DNA of 64,000 nucleotides from Bombyx mori (GCF_030269925.1 NC_085130.1:4910501-4974500), one strand, 5' to 3'; shown: positions 28,773 to 40,026, numbered from the stretch's first letter. The notes: generated from the sequence alone by a model not told the origin. Program-made: numbers and translations.

Positions 28773-29120
28773 TTGTGGTGCTGGAGAAGGATGCCCCGTA
28801 TACCTTGGACTGGAGCATCGCACCAACGCCTCGATCCTAAAAGAACTATACCTATATCTCTCAAAGATTGTCGTCAACAGTGCAGTCCAAAATTCTTCGA
28901 TATTTTGGACACGTATCGCGACGGCCAGCAGACTCTATCGAGAAACTTGTTGTTCAGGGTAGGGTAAGAGATCTCGTGGACGAATCCCCATGCGCTGGAC
29001 TGATCAGGTGAAAAACCTTACTGAAACCCCACTTAACGAGTATGTGCGCCCGGCCTGGTTCGCATAAGCAAGAATTCCACATGACCACGACTGCTCTGCC
29101 AAGAGCAACCGATTATGATG
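28773..29120 (+). pseudogene. RTE-like LINE, C-terminal remnant (lineage of 1482)
   Basis: Frame one: CWRRMPRIPWTGASHQRL. Frame two: RLSSTVQSKILRYFGHVS, RRPADSIEKLVVQGRVR. Then ESPCAGLIR..-type frameshifted sequence. Near-identical in layout to 1482-1819, but a deletion after GGGTAGGG has removed the KRP.GRNP part. The 3' end has GATTATGATGATGATG, a short GAT repeat as in RTE tails. Confidence 0.82.
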
Positions 29121-29572
29121 ATGATGTTGCTTTAAAGCTATCAGACTGCTACCGTTTCTTCCAAGGCAGTACCCCAAGAAACTAATCAAGAATCCATTTT
29201 AACACTATACCGCCCCGAAAACGGAGCAAAGTTCACTCAAATTCGTGCGTTAAAACTGTAAATTTACTCCTATTATACATCGGTGTACGGTTTCTGATGC
29301 AAAGTAAAGGGTGTTAACTGCCCTTTGTAAATAAAACAAGCTAGTTCCAATTTTACTCCGTATATTATCATCACAAGTGTCTGACGTGTCGGGTGGGCTA
29401 TGTACGACTGACCATATCAAGTAATGTACAAAACCGCATGCGTTACTAAACTGTGTCCCTACAATCGGTTATAAGCAATGTAACCTTCGACTTGGAAGCG
29501 AAAACCTCATTTGATCGACTAGACGACGTAATCGCAGCCATTTGGGCTTAGAACAATCTACCGCTGATATCA
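29121..29572. other. Unrecognised sequence
   Basis: No signal beyond the preceding LINE's 3' flank. Confidence 0.4.
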
Positions 29573-29785
29573 TCATCATCATCATCATCAACAGCCCACA
29601 GTCGTCCACTGCTGGACATAGGCCTCTCCCAATAAACACCACTGAGCCCGGTCTGCGGCTCTCCTCATCCACTTCTTGCCGGCCACCGTGCGGAGGTCAT
29701 CGCACCACCTAGCCAAGGGGCGTCCCACGTTACGTCTTCCGCTGATAAAATCATTCAAAATACCTTGAGTTACTTGTGGCCTCAT
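29573..29785 (-). pseudogene. RTE-like LINE, C-terminus with (GAT)n tail
   Basis: Minus strand from 29785: MRPQVTQGILNDFISGRRNV, GRPLARWCDDLRTVAGKKWM, RRAADRAQWCLLGEAYVQQW, TTVGC. This matches the GRR.VGRP..RW.DDL..VAG..W...A.DR..W..LGEAYVQQWT..G end of moth RTE LINEs, with no internal stop. It ends in seven ATC units on the plus strand (29573-29590), i.e. a (GAT)n tail. 5'-truncated. Confidence 0.87.
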
Positions 29786-30324
29786 CGACCTTCTTTTTTA
29801 GGAAGTCTTTACTATTGACCAGACCCATTTTATTTTGCAATTGGTAATTTTTATCGCTCCCTGAATCAGTTCTTTGTTTCTTGCATTAAGCTTTCGGTCA
29901 TTTTGTATTGATTATTTTTTCACTTTCATTTTCAGTGTTTGCATATAAATTTGATTGTTTGGATGTCCAATTGTCAATGTCAATTTGAAAATTGTCTGCG
30001 GTTATAATATTGTTTTCGTGGCTTACAAACTTTTTAGTGATCTTTAGTCTTACAAAACGGGAATTAGTTCTTTAAGTTCAACGTAATGTGTCCTTAGTGT
30101 AAATTGACCTCAAATTGATTGCTGTTATTTTTGTTGACCATGTTTTGTGGATACGAGATTCCTTATGGCAGTAGGTTAGATCACAGCCAATATGTTCTGG
30201 TTACGGGATGGTGTTTCATAGAAATCGGACCCTAGCTATCGCCAAAAGGCAGCATTCGGTGAAAGCGATGGGTGCAAGTGTAGCGCTTGCTTCATGAAAT
30301 GATACTATCTGGAAAACTGCGACT
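29786..30324. other. T-rich sequence, nothing recognised
   Basis: No shared repeat or coding signal. Confidence 0.5.
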
Positions 30325-30460
30325 GTTAGCCCTTTTTTTTTCCGGGCCGGGGTCCGAACCTCCTACGAGGTGCCCGCGCAAAAGGGACGCGCGGAGTATG
30401 TGAGACTCAACGATCTGCATGGTGTTGTGAGCAGACCGCGGGCCCAACGACGGTTAGCTC
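30325..30460 (-). mobile_element. LINE 3' end (family of 18736) with short target duplication
   Basis: T9 then CCGGGCCGGGGTCCGAACCT and CAACGATCTGCATGGTGTTG. Flanked by GTTAGCCC (30325-30332) and GTTAGCTC (30453-30460), so the insert is about 120 bp, the shortest clear copy here. Confidence 0.78.
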
Positions 30461-30619
30461 TATCACACGGACCCACATTGGTGACTTTTAATATCCCGCA
30501 GCGAAACCTAAAGACAGGACCAAGTCTAGCATTCGCGGTTAGCGATGATCTCGTCTGATGATTCTTAATATATCCAAATAATCAGAGAATATTTATGATA
30601 TGATAATAATGGATATATA

Positions 30620-30706
30620 TATTTTTATTGCCCTGGTAGGCAGACGAGCGTACGACCAACCTGATGGTGAGTGGTTACAATCGCCCTTGGACGTCAGCAA
30701 TGCCAA
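30620..30706 (-). mobile_element. Jockey-like LINE 3' tail
   Basis: ATTTTTATTGCCCTGGTAGG, CAACCTGATGGTGAGTGG and GGACGTCAGCAATGCCA. Very short 5'-truncated copy. Confidence 0.8.
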
Positions 30707-32400
30707 TTTGTTAGAAGATACGAATGCGTGACCCTGTCTTCCTCGAACTATTCTGCTATTTCATGACTAATAGCTTACCGGTAGCAATATCCCTAGGGAT
30801 TGTCCTACTCAACTCCTTCAACTCTTAAGCTTTCTTCCTATTTCTGCAGCCAATGTACCGTTCGAAGTTTGACGGCTCAAAGGGGCGTTGCTATTATTGG
30901 GAATTCAATAACTGTATAAAATTAATTGGGGTTCATTAATCATTTAGCATCAATAGGTCTGTGAGCTAATCTGCCAATCATAGCTAATTTTAACAAATTA
31001 GTAGTATCCGACGATCCCATCAGGTAGTAAGTCTGCTTCGTACAAAGTCTACCTTTGCTATGATGTATAACTCTATACCATTATTGAGGCGGGCTAATGT
31101 ACATATTGATGTTGTCGTAATGTGGTACAACGCTTACGTGTGAGTCACTTTCATGTCGCTGGTGCTAATCATCCTGAAAATTCCAACAACATTTAGCGTA
31201 ACATAAAGCTAGACCGACTACAGCACCGTACCAAATATTTCAGTCACATTAACGTCTCATCAAAAGCTCAAAACTGAAAACATAATAATTAAAGTATTAT
31301 TTCGTAAAATTAATTAATCCGCGTCGCTTTTGAAGGTGAATTTCCAACAGAAAACGAAATAATAATGAATAGCAATAAGATTAATGGATCTTAAAGGCAA
31401 TAATACGCTTAAAGAGTTTTTCGTTTGAAATTTCTGCGAAAACATTATCTAGGTACGGCTTAGAAGTTAAATATCTTACAATTAAGTTGTTTTTTTGTTG
31501 ACTAAATTTTTATTTGACCTCAATATTATAGCTTTCAGAGCGAATTATTATATCTGGCCTGAAGCCATAGAAATTTGAATGAAAAATTTATCCAACTTTA
31601 CATTCATCGAAAATTTTCTCTTTTAGAATAATGGCGGTAGGACGTGGTATTTCCACGAAATCTTTATTTCACTAAGTCTTCTATCTAATATTTAGATGTA
31701 TTTTGATCTGTCTAGGGAATCTACTAATGGCTATACACAAGTGACACCCTGAACTTGTTTCCATATCTAATCAATATGTTTTGATATGGGTACAAAATTA
31801 CAAAAATTGATCGTACCATTAGATGATTTTGATTTCATATTAAGCGGGACTATTTATTGAATGATTTTCTGTAGCTTGCTCGTAATATACAGGAAAATAC
31901 ATGAATTATTTGTTTCACACACTGGCCTGGGCCTATTGGCGTAATAATTTTCCTTTACCAACACCAAAGCGAGCATAATTTTTGATTCCACAGTCGAACA
32001 ATAGAAATGAGGCTTGGAAGAAATTCACGTGTTCATTGTTTGAGTTCAGGTGTTTATTTCGGTGATTTAGGGCTTCGCGTATTGAACTTTGCACACAAAG
32101 GGGTCCGCTTTGAAAGCTTGTTTGTTATGTGAAATATTGAGACTCTGGTTTCGATAGCGGAAAATTCCTTTTATGATGGCAAAGCCCTAAGTTTGTTTTT
32201 CTTTTAAAAACACATTCAGGATTTCCTTAATAACAAAATTACCTACTTCTTTCGGGAGCACCATTTATTATTGTGAATACTGATAAAATATGTAAATTCT
32301 AATAAACACAGCCCATAGATAGATCCCATTTTGGGAACTTAAATACGAATTTTTTTTGGTAGTCGTAAACTTAAATTAAACTACTTTTACGATTGAATCT
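30707..32400. other. AT-rich sequence, nothing recognised
   Basis: The longest stretch without a shared repeat. Only a stray Bm1-like GGCGGTAGGACGTGG near 31633 and a possible tail sliver near 30960. No coding signal. Confidence 0.5.
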
Positions 32401-32805
32401 AGAGTTTTTAAACAATTGCATAGCTTTTATCGCGGGCCTTGAGCGCGGCGACCGAATCATGAAATTCCGTAACGAAATAAACCTTACACCCCTCACTCCG
32501 TCTACCATGTAACTCGCGTTCAACACATTCACACGTTGCGCTTGTGTAGTGTTTGTTAATAAGTGCGTGGCGTGACGTCACACTGCATGCGCATCATGAA
32601 AAGCCTGCCCGTCTCTCTCTCGCGCGGTCTAGCTTATGAGTGTGAAGGGGACAGTTAAGGTTTAGCTTTTATTAATGTTTAATATAGCGTGGTCTTGTTT
32701 TGTTATTGTTTTAATATTAAATTATCATTGTCTAATTACAATTGCATAAGTTGATAAAAAATGCTATGCAATAGCGTTACCGCGGAAGCTCCCGAGTGCC
32801 ACACG
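32401..32805. repeat. Inverted-end repeat, copy 2
   Basis: Full-length match to 3640-4047. Inverted ends: ATTGCATAGCTTTTATCG and GATAAAAAATGCTATGCAAT. Carries a perfect TGACGTCA (32573-32580) and TGCATGCGCA (32584-32593). Both copies stop at CCACACG followed by a T run. Confidence 0.72.
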
Positions 32806-33171
32806 TTTTTTTATTGTCATTTCGTTATCTACAACAATCGACAATCTACGACAAATTTCGTGGTTCATTGATGACCAAGGTGTTATTCCACATAACAAAA
32901 TTAGTTCGTTGTATGTGAAATGCAAAAATTACAAGCCTACATTTTTTTCTTATAGATACATAGTCGTCGAAGACCAAGAAAATTGTAAAATATTCGCAAC
33001 ATTGGAAGTTATGGAATGATAATAAAAAACGCTAGATTAAACCGTACGATTACTTTTGATTTTGAAATACGAAATACGGAAAAGGCTTTAAAACTTTATG
33101 TTTCGAATCTTAAACATTCCACAGTCGAACGGGTAGTTACAGTAACTTTTATTCTACTGTGGCGGGTAGTC
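32806..33171. other. Unrecognised, possibly an extension of the TTCGGAAC repeat
   Basis: CCACAGTCGAACGGGTAGTT.. and ..CTACTGTGGCGGGTAGTCAT (33120-33172) form a loose inverted pair upstream of the repeat. A 131-codon plus-strand frame crosses both and is not supported as a protein. Confidence 0.35.
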
Positions 33172-33330
33172 ATCATACAGCGCAAGATATTTGACAGATG
33201 CCTGAATCTTGCTTACGACATTTTCAAGAGAAGCTTGCATATATACAAGTTCCGAACAACAACATTCGGACCGTCGGTCTACCGAGCAATGTCACCCGCT
33301 CGGTGGAAGATCTTCCCTTTGTCCTATATC
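33172..33330 (-). repeat. TTCGGAAC repeat, reverse, longest copy
   Basis: AAGATATTTGACAGATGCCT, TTGCTTACGACATTTTCAAG, AAGTTCCGAACAACAACATT, CGGACCGTCGGTCTACCGAG and GGTGGAAGATCTTCC. Matches 11170, 24515 and 57630 in reverse. Confidence 0.72.
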
Positions 33331-33523
33331 TCTACGTCGATTAAACTTTCCAAACTAACACAAATGAGCAATACAGTTTCACCACTGAGAAGAATCGGCC
33401 AGAGGCTCTGAGCTCTCGCATTTCTTCAAAATATTAAAATTTAAGAAAATCATATCGTTGAACAAAAATGCCATGTTTCCCATATTTTGTTTTAAGGCGA
33501 GATCAGCAGTTTTTTTTATGTAA

Positions 33524-33917
33524 CTTTTGACGTGACAACCTCTTATAATTCGATGGAGCCGGCTGAATGCACGAAAAAACATGACTCATGCAGCGTTACC
33601 TCGCTCTGAGGCGTTCCATTTAAGGCTTGAAGTGCAAGCAAGAGCACGCAACGAGCGACAAAGAGGCGCAATCGGCCTCCGCATTCGGCAGCGTTCGACA
33701 TCTGTCTCTCTCCTACTTGAGTGAGCGATGCATCCGCGTGGACAGCTGGTATACAATAATACATTTACATGTTTTCGTCAAGTATGAAGTTCAGTGAAAA
33801 GTGAATGTGGTGTCAATTGTCCGTACAAAATATCTATCAAATAAATACAATTAAAATCTTCTTTTGAAAAATGAAACCATTCCATCAGTAGTTTCTTATG
33901 ACGTTGTCACGTTCAAC
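33524..33917. mobile_element. Possible inverted-terminal DNA element
   Basis: ACGTGACAAC at 33530-33539 is the exact reverse complement of GTTGTCACGT at 33903-33912. Flanking bases also pair loosely. The interior is GC-rich between 33580 and 33760. No target duplication and no second copy in the window. Confidence 0.4.
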
Positions 33918-34185
33918 TATCGTTAGTAAACCGACTTTACGGACAACCGATTTTTATTTAATACCAATTGATACCGTAAATAGCAACAACCTTACCTAAC
34001 TTTCTGAGAATCGTTCGACAACAACCTGATTGACAATTTTACGTAGGCTCACAGGCCTATTGATTCGCTTGGCACTGCCGTTGTCGCCTTCTACCAATGA
34101 TTGATTACGAGTATTCACGCCACCTGAGCTGTTTAGCGATTGGCGTAATTTACAAGCGATCTTCACATGGCGTTTATATTAACAA

Positions 34186-34435
34186 CTAGCTGACCCGGCA
34201 GACTCTAAACTTTTGTATAAAATAAACTTAAAACAAACAAAATGAATTCGTCCCATCAAAAGATAATCAAAATTGTTTATTTTTATATAATTCCGAGCAT
34301 TTTCATATTTATCTACCTTTTAAACCTTCTCTGGACTTCCATAAATAATTCAAGATTAAAATCAGCCAAATCGGTCCAGCCGTTCTCGAGATTTAGCGAG
34401 ACTAACGAACAGCAATTTATTTATAAGTATATAGA
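34186..34435 (-). mobile_element. Lep1-type Helitron-like element
   Basis: Plus strand: CTAGCTGACCCGGCAGACTC preceded by A, to GTATATAGA followed by T. Reversed, this is A-TC...CTAG-T. It contains GGTCCAGCCGTTCTCGAG. 250 bp: a shorter relative of the 290-bp copies at 43332 and 58736, lacking about 40 bp near the CTAG end. Confidence 0.85.
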
Positions 34436-34454
34436 TATTACATTGCAGAACATC

Positions 34455-34578
34455 TTTAATGGTAGGCAGCGGCTTGGCTCTGCCCCGGGCATTGCTGACG
34501 TCCATGAGTGACGGTAACCACTCACTATCAGTTGGGCCGTATGCTCGTCTGCCTACAAAGGAAATATAAAAAAAATTA
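34455..34578 (+). mobile_element. Jockey-like LINE 3' end
   Basis: GGTAGGCAGCGGCTTGGCTC reads GRQRLGSAPGIADVHE then TGA, followed by CACTATCAGTTGGGCCGTAT..GTCTGCCTAC and an A-rich tail. In frame to the stop, 5'-truncated, 20 bp from a Helitron end. Confidence 0.83.
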
Positions 34579-34837
34579 AAAAAGCATCTAACACGTTTCA
34601 AGCATTTTGGTATTGGTACTTGAGTAAATAATCCAAATCAGTGCTTTCCGAGCGATACGTTGTTTTAAGTCGAGCTTTTTAAAAGTTCTGCGCAGTCCTA
34701 ACATCACTGACCAAGAGCTACATACTTTTTAGGGACCACAAAGCTTTAAGCAATAAGAGAGCTCAAAGTTTAAAATTTCATAGAAACAAAAACAGAAAAT
34801 CCCAAAACATACCAAAAAATATCAGAAATGTACTTTT

Positions 34838-35095
34838 ACTGGTAGTAGGATATTTTGTGAGTCCACGTGGTTTGGCACCAACATTCTGCCTATTTCTCTC
34901 GCAAAGCAGTCATGGTTTTCAGTTTGAAGAGTGGAAGATTTTGAAGCTGTGAAAGCTGTGAAGCTTTTGAACTATTCAATTGAGACTCCGACCTCAAATC
35001 TCAAAGTTGGTAGTGGCATTCAAATTGTGATTACTACGAACACAATCGACCACTTAATGAGATGGACCACTCATTTACCTATCTACGTAATTAAT
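34838..35095 (+). mobile_element. Bm1, strongly diverged
   Basis: ACTGGTAGTAGGATATTTTG, GAGTCCACGTGG, CTGCCTATTTCTCTCGC and CTCAAAGTTGGTAGTGGC in order, with a small duplication (GTGAAAGCTGTGAAGC). Old. Confidence 0.78.
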
Positions 35096-35238
35096 TAATA
35101 AGAAAACTGTATGGAAAGTTTCTAATGAGAGTTTGACTGGAATTGAATCGATATTGGCTGCTCTATCAAGTGTTAATAGCAACTAGGATCGATATTGTAA
35201 GTTTTGATTCAATTTATATCAATCTTTCTTGTTATTGC

Positions 35239-35638
35239 CAGCGGTCGGGGAACCGGGGTAAATTACCCCAAATGGGGTAAAATAAAATTTAGGGGCGGTA
35301 AAAATGAAACTTTTCTGAGTAAAAAGTATATTATATTCAAGTGAAAGTTCTATAGAATCGTAAAATGTTTAGTTATTGTTTTCCTTTCAAAATTATCAGG
35401 GGGGCTATAATATGAAAGATACTAAAAAGAAGCGATTTCGTTTTTTTTTTGTTTTTGGCCATGGGGTAATATCAACTTATACAAAAAAAAATTTTTTTTT
35501 TATTGCTTAGATGGGTGGACGAGCTCACAGCCCACCTGATGTTAAGTGGTTACTGGAACCCATAGACATCTACAACGTAAATGCGCCACCCACCTCGAAA
35601 ATTTTGGGGTATTAATTAAAAAAGTTCCCCGACTGCCG
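35239..35638. mobile_element. hAT-like non-autonomous element with nested Bm1
   Basis: CAGCGGTCGGGGAAC at the left and GTTCCCCGACTGCCG at the right are inverted terminal repeats with two mismatches, with the CA..G ends common in hAT elements. Inside the left end TTACCCCAAATGGGGTAA is itself palindromic. No clear 8-bp target duplication was found. No transposase. Confidence 0.65.
35488..35597 (-). mobile_element. Bm1 SINE, 5'-truncated, nested in the hAT-like element
   Basis: Poly-T, CACAGCCCACCTGATGTTAA to GCGCCACCCACCTCG, then back to host element sequence (ATTTTGGGGT). Only the last 110 bp were inserted. Confidence 0.9.
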
Positions 35639-35826
35639 CCATATACTAATACGATATTTTTTCAAACAAACTACTAAAATTAAGCTAGTTAATGTATAAC
35701 TTTAGATTGGCAATCGGGAGATAAATTATTTGGCAAGCGTATTATTACAGTGAAATCCTTTATAGTGTCTTAAAACGTCCGGTCATCAATAGTCTCAAAA
35801 AAAAACAATTAAAACTGTGGACCGTG

Positions 35827-35858
35827 AACTCAATCACTAGTAGACTAGTGATTGAGTT
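35827..35858. repeat. Perfect palindrome, 15-bp arms
   Basis: AACTCAATCACTAGT, AG, then ACTAGTGATTGAGTT. Followed by GGTCATACCTAAC repeated twice within 50 bp. Confidence 0.97.
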
Positions 35859-36270
35859 AGAGGTCATACCTAACGGTCATACCTAACCAAACACGACCTA
35901 GAGGTCATAAAAAAAAGCAGGGATCCTAACTGCAATTTATTTATTTTTACAAATTCTAGAAACGTCACTGCGAGATGGGTAAGCTAAAGGTTGTGAATCG
36001 GAAATATGAATCAGAGAAATCTGCGTTATTCCTTTTTAGTTAATATTTGGGTGATATCACTGGCACTCGATGTTTAGCTTCGATAATGGATTCTCAAAGT
36101 TTCCATTATATTATTCAAGTCTCGAAACTTTTTTTGTGTTGTCAAGTTTTTTTACCGACTCGAATTCGGAAAGCCAAACAAAAGTATTTCTTATAATATG
36201 TACTTAGAAAAATACTTAACGAGATATTCGTTTATCTGTCGAAACTTTCTGTATTTTTCAGATACTTTTT

Positions 36271-36515
36271 ACTGGTGGTAGGACCTCTTGCGAGTCCGCG
36301 CGGGTAGGTAGCACCACCCTGCCTGTTTCGGCCGTGAAGCAGTAATGCGTTTCGGCTTGAAGGGTGGGGCAGCCGTTGTAACTATACTTGAGACCTTAGA
36401 ACTTATATCTCAAGGTGGGTGGCGCATTTACGTTGTGGATGTCTATGGGCTCCAGTAACCACTTGACACCAGGTGGGCTGTGAGCTCGTCCACCCATCTA
36501 AGCAAAAAAAAAAAA
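36271..36515 (+). mobile_element. Bm1 SINE, complete body, well preserved
   Basis: ACTGGTGGTAGGACCTCTTG to CACCCATCTAAGC plus A11. Among the most intact bodies here. Confidence 0.94.
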
Positions 36516-36835
36516 TACCCCACAGTACATTGGAGAGTTATATTATATTGGGGCAAAGAATAAAATCAATCAAATTCCTTCAGCTATTTATTCTATCCGC
36601 ACACCTGAAAAACACCGTCTTTAACGACAAACTGAAGAAGCCTCGTTTAGATTACACGCATTATGACGATGCTGCTAACAAGCTCAAAGCATCCAGCAAC
36701 TGTTTTTTTTTTTTTGGACCATCTGTTTCGTAAATAATCTATGACGTAAAAAGCTAACGCAGACACATCGCTAATATTAAGGTAATCGATCCATCAAGAT
36801 GTCAATGGAGGTGTATTTTTATCGTTATTAGATGA

Positions 36836-37027
36836 TATTTTCATAATAAAAGCTTGAAGTTCAGAAATAGCTTCTACGCGGAATTTCAGGACGCATTAAC
36901 GTGGGAGTTGAAAAGAAATATGGTAGAAGCACTTAAAGCACATATCAATACCAAGCCACCAGAGCTTTTGCAGCGAACTTTGCGACACACTGACGTAACG
37001 TCGAAGCCTTTATTGGATTACAATTAA
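36836..37027 (+). other. Unassigned 63-codon open stretch, possibly a transposase C-terminus
   Basis: Reads FRNSFYAEFQDALTWELKRN, MVEALKAHINTKPPELLQRT, LRHTDVTSKPLLDYN, TAA. The spacing (..EALK..I...PPELLQR..) faintly recalls the C-terminus of mariner/Tc1-type transposases. No start context, no DDE residues and no inverted ends were seen. It could also be an exon or chance. Confidence 0.3.
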
Positions 37028-37248
37028 GGCTCTCATGATTTATAACAAAAAGCTTCTCTAAAATCCAATCCATGATTATGATGAGGCGGCTATATGGATA
37101 ACAATGAAAAAAGCTTGTATAAAGTCAGAACACGCTAATCACTTGAACTCCAAGTAGGAATAAGATAATAAAATAGATACAATCATACGACAGATGGTAG
37201 TGAAATAGCATTAGAACTAAACACTCAAGAAAACAAATCTAGAATGTG

Positions 37249-37410
37249 GTTTGAAGGGTGAGGCAGCCGTTGTAACTATTGAGACCTTAGAACTCATATC
37301 TCAAGGTTGGTGGCGGCATCTACGTTGTGTAGATGTCTATGGGCCTCAGTAACCACTTAACTCCGGATGGGCTGTGAGATCGTCGACCCATTTAAGCAAT
37401 TAAAAAAAAT
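37249..37410 (+). mobile_element. Bm1 SINE, 5'-truncated
   Basis: Starts mid-body at GGTTTGAAGGGTGAGGCAGC and runs to CCATTTAAGCAATTAAAAAA. A small duplication (GTTGTGTAGATGTC) is present. Confidence 0.9.
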
Positions 37411-38607
37411 GCTTCTGGGCTGAACAAATGTCTACTTTCTCAGATGTTTCAATTCTAGCACTATGTCCTTCCAATTTTACAACTTTGTCTTTGATAATAA
37501 TCAAAGACAAAGAACAAACCTCCTTAGATATTCCCTCCCTTTATCAATGATTTATAGTGAACTAGAGGTCCCGCAGTAGTCGAAATTCGACTATAATTAA
37601 TTGGAATTGTAAGTTTGTACCCTATTATGATTGTATTTTATATTTCTATAATCACAAATTTCGCCAAGACTACACTATAAAAATATTAGCAAAGACAAAC
37701 AATATTTATTATATTCTCAATTTGACAACAGACGCCGAGAACAAAAGTTTAACAATAAATAGTATGCATGCGTGTGTGCGTCAAATACATGGTATGTAGT
37801 GTGTGTAATGTTTTTCTTATTGATTTGATGTATCTTTTATGCATAATTTTAAAAAAACATTAGCATTGTGCACTTCTTCTCTATATTCTCTATAAGTGTG
37901 GAAAATTTCATACTCCTCCGTCCGCGCAATTTTCGTAAAAAGGGATACGAAGTTTTTGCTTCACGTATTAATATATAGATATAACCAAATATGTGCATTA
38001 ATTGACGGCATTGACATTTTTAACGACACGTGTCCTGGTCTCAAAAACAAACTAGTATCCGAGTTCCTTTGTTTATAATTGATGAGAGAATGTTAAGTAT
38101 TTAACTCTTGTTTTCATGTTATTTTCAAATATACATTTTTTGTGGTCGTACTGTTAACATTTAAATTTAGCCTGTTTTTCCGCTGTTTGTAAAATTGCTG
38201 TAACATGTCATAGTTTGTTATAAGAGATTGCTGTACATGCCTGTAACTGGCTTACATACCAGTACTTAATTATAAACATGTTAATTTTAAGCTTGAATGT
38301 TTTGTGTGTATTGCTGTTGGTGTGTCTAAATAAATAAATAAATAAATCATGCTTTAAAATTGACTATATCCAAAATGTCATTTTTCTTTTAAATAAAGCT
38401 GTTTAAATAACCTCTATATTATATTGTACAATAAACAATTTTTCGCACACCCTTCAACAAAGCCTTTGAAACGAACCGCAAGTGGCCCGACGACGCTTTG
38501 TGTCGCCCCCTTTGTCTAACCCCCGACACTGCTACAGCGAATTTATTTAAAAAAAGCCTATAGCTTGATGAATATTTAATGGAAAAGCTTAATAATTTTA
38601 TAGAAAA
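37411..38607. other. AT-rich sequence; possible LINE tail at about 38280-38347
   Basis: TGTGTGTATTGCTGTTGGTG..CTAAATAAATAAATAAATAA resembles a CR1/Jockey (AAAT)n tail, but no coding part precedes it. Otherwise nothing recognised. Confidence 0.45.
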
Positions 38608-38825
38608 CTAGCGACCCGCCCTCGCTTCGCTTCGGAAACATTAAAACACACATGAAACCAAAAAAAAAAAAAAAAGAAAAAAGTAGCCTATGTTCATCAG
38701 GGACAATGCCGGCTTCTAATGGAAAAAGAATTTTTCAAATCGGACCAGTAGTTTCGGAGCCTATTCGAAACAAACAAACAAACCAATCCTTCCTCTTTAT
38801 AATATTATAAGTATATAAGTATAGA
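38608..38825 (-). mobile_element. Helitron-like element, third subfamily
   Basis: Plus strand: A then CTAGCGACCCGCCCTCGCTT to AGTATATAAGTATAGA then T. Reversed it has TC...CTAG ends with A/T flanks. 218 bp. Contains A16 near 38662 and GGACCAGTAGTTTCGGAGCC. Confidence 0.78.
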
Positions 38826-38826
38826 T

Positions 38827-38966
38827 GTAACAACTGCCCGCCTATTTCTGCCGTGAAGCAGTAATGCGTTTCGGCTTGAAGCGTGGGGCAGCAGTTGTAG
38901 TGTAAAAACGGAGACCTGAGAACTAATGTCTTGAGTTAGGTGGCGGCATTTACGTTGTAGGTGTCA
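38827..38966 (+). mobile_element. Bm1 SINE fragment
   Basis: Mid-body GCCTATTTCTGCCGTGAAGC to GGCATTTACGTTGTAGGTGT. Both ends are replaced: a Helitron directly before, a LINE remnant directly after. Confidence 0.9.
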
Positions 38967-38988
38967 GAATGAGTAAATCAGAGAAAGT

Positions 38989-39216
38989 GTGAAAGTAGCC
39001 CAAGTAATCAACAAATTAAAGAGCAGACGGTTAGTGTGGTATGGACATGTGATGCGTAGAGAGAAGATGCATGTGAATAGGAGATATATGGAAATGGTAG
39101 TGCAAGGTAGAGGAGGAAGATGTTGACCGAAAAAGACATGGATGAAGTGTGTGAATGACGATGTGATAGAGAGGGGATTCGCGGATCTAATCGGTATATC
39201 GGTACACACACATTGA
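38989..39216 (+). pseudogene. LINE (RTE-like) C-terminus, one internal stop
   Basis: VKVAQVINKLKSRRLVWYGH, VMRREKMHVNRRYMEMVVQG, RGGRC, TGA at 39124-39126, then PKKTWMKCVNDDVIERGFAD to TGA 39214-39216. The RL.WYGHVMRR......R.M.....G.R.RGRPK..WM.CV..D pattern is a LINE C-terminus. A homologue is at 52117-52439. The internal stop replaces the usual G/R before P-K-K. Confidence 0.82.
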
Positions 39217-40026
39217 TGAAAAGGATTACAATATGTAGGTATCCAACCGAATATCCTTTGTAAGCGCGTCGTCAAATGTACTAACAAATAATTAAAATAG
39301 ACCTTATTACAACTATGCCTAAAGTATGTTTTTATTTTGTCACCTAGAAACGTATCCCCTATAATCCCATATATCTAATTTACCATTCCATATTTACGGT
39401 TTCTGTATTCGCGGCATAGTTACGAATAAAGAGCTTTTATTGTATTTCGAAGTCGCTTCCATACAATGTAGTTCTGTGTATTCTTATCTTTACTGGCCCT
39501 AGAGCTTAGTCTATGGAATCTTTTGTCTATGCGCTTCATTGTGGTCTAGAAAAACCCTTGTGGCGCTTTCTGAAATATTTATAATGAAACTAAAAATGCC
39601 TTTTCCACGTTAAAATTTAGTTCATCGCTTGCGTATGCCAAGTCTAGCACTACACAAATAATTTTAAATGAGATTAGCGTAGGATGGGCTCATGATTGCT
39701 CACGATTACGTAGGAACAGTGATAGAAGGTAATTGAACCCGAAATCGCAAGACAGTTAATAAGTAGAAAATATCTTAATCTCAATATTAGAAAATAAAGG
39801 GGCTTAAGATTTTAACTTCACTAAATGGATAACAAACCTGTCTTGGTATAAAATATTCAACAACATAAAACATGATTTCTTTTTCATACAAAGATTAATG
39901 TAATCGAAAGGATGTTTGGATTGTAATGTTACAAAAATTAATATACACAAGTTGCAATTCATAGCAGTCAGTCAAATTTTACTTTATTCCTTTGTCGTAT
40001 CACTCTTGTCAGATTGGTCGTGGTCG
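39217..40026. other. AT-rich sequence, nothing recognised
   Basis: No repeat or coding signal. Confidence 0.5.

Noticed and set aside
33016..33411. 131-codon frame
   Set aside because: Crosses the reverse TTCGGAAC repeat; the frame is not kept in the other copies.
33543..33764. 73-codon minus-strand frame in a GC-rich patch
   Set aside because: Inside the possible inverted-end element; no domain, and composition alone explains the length.
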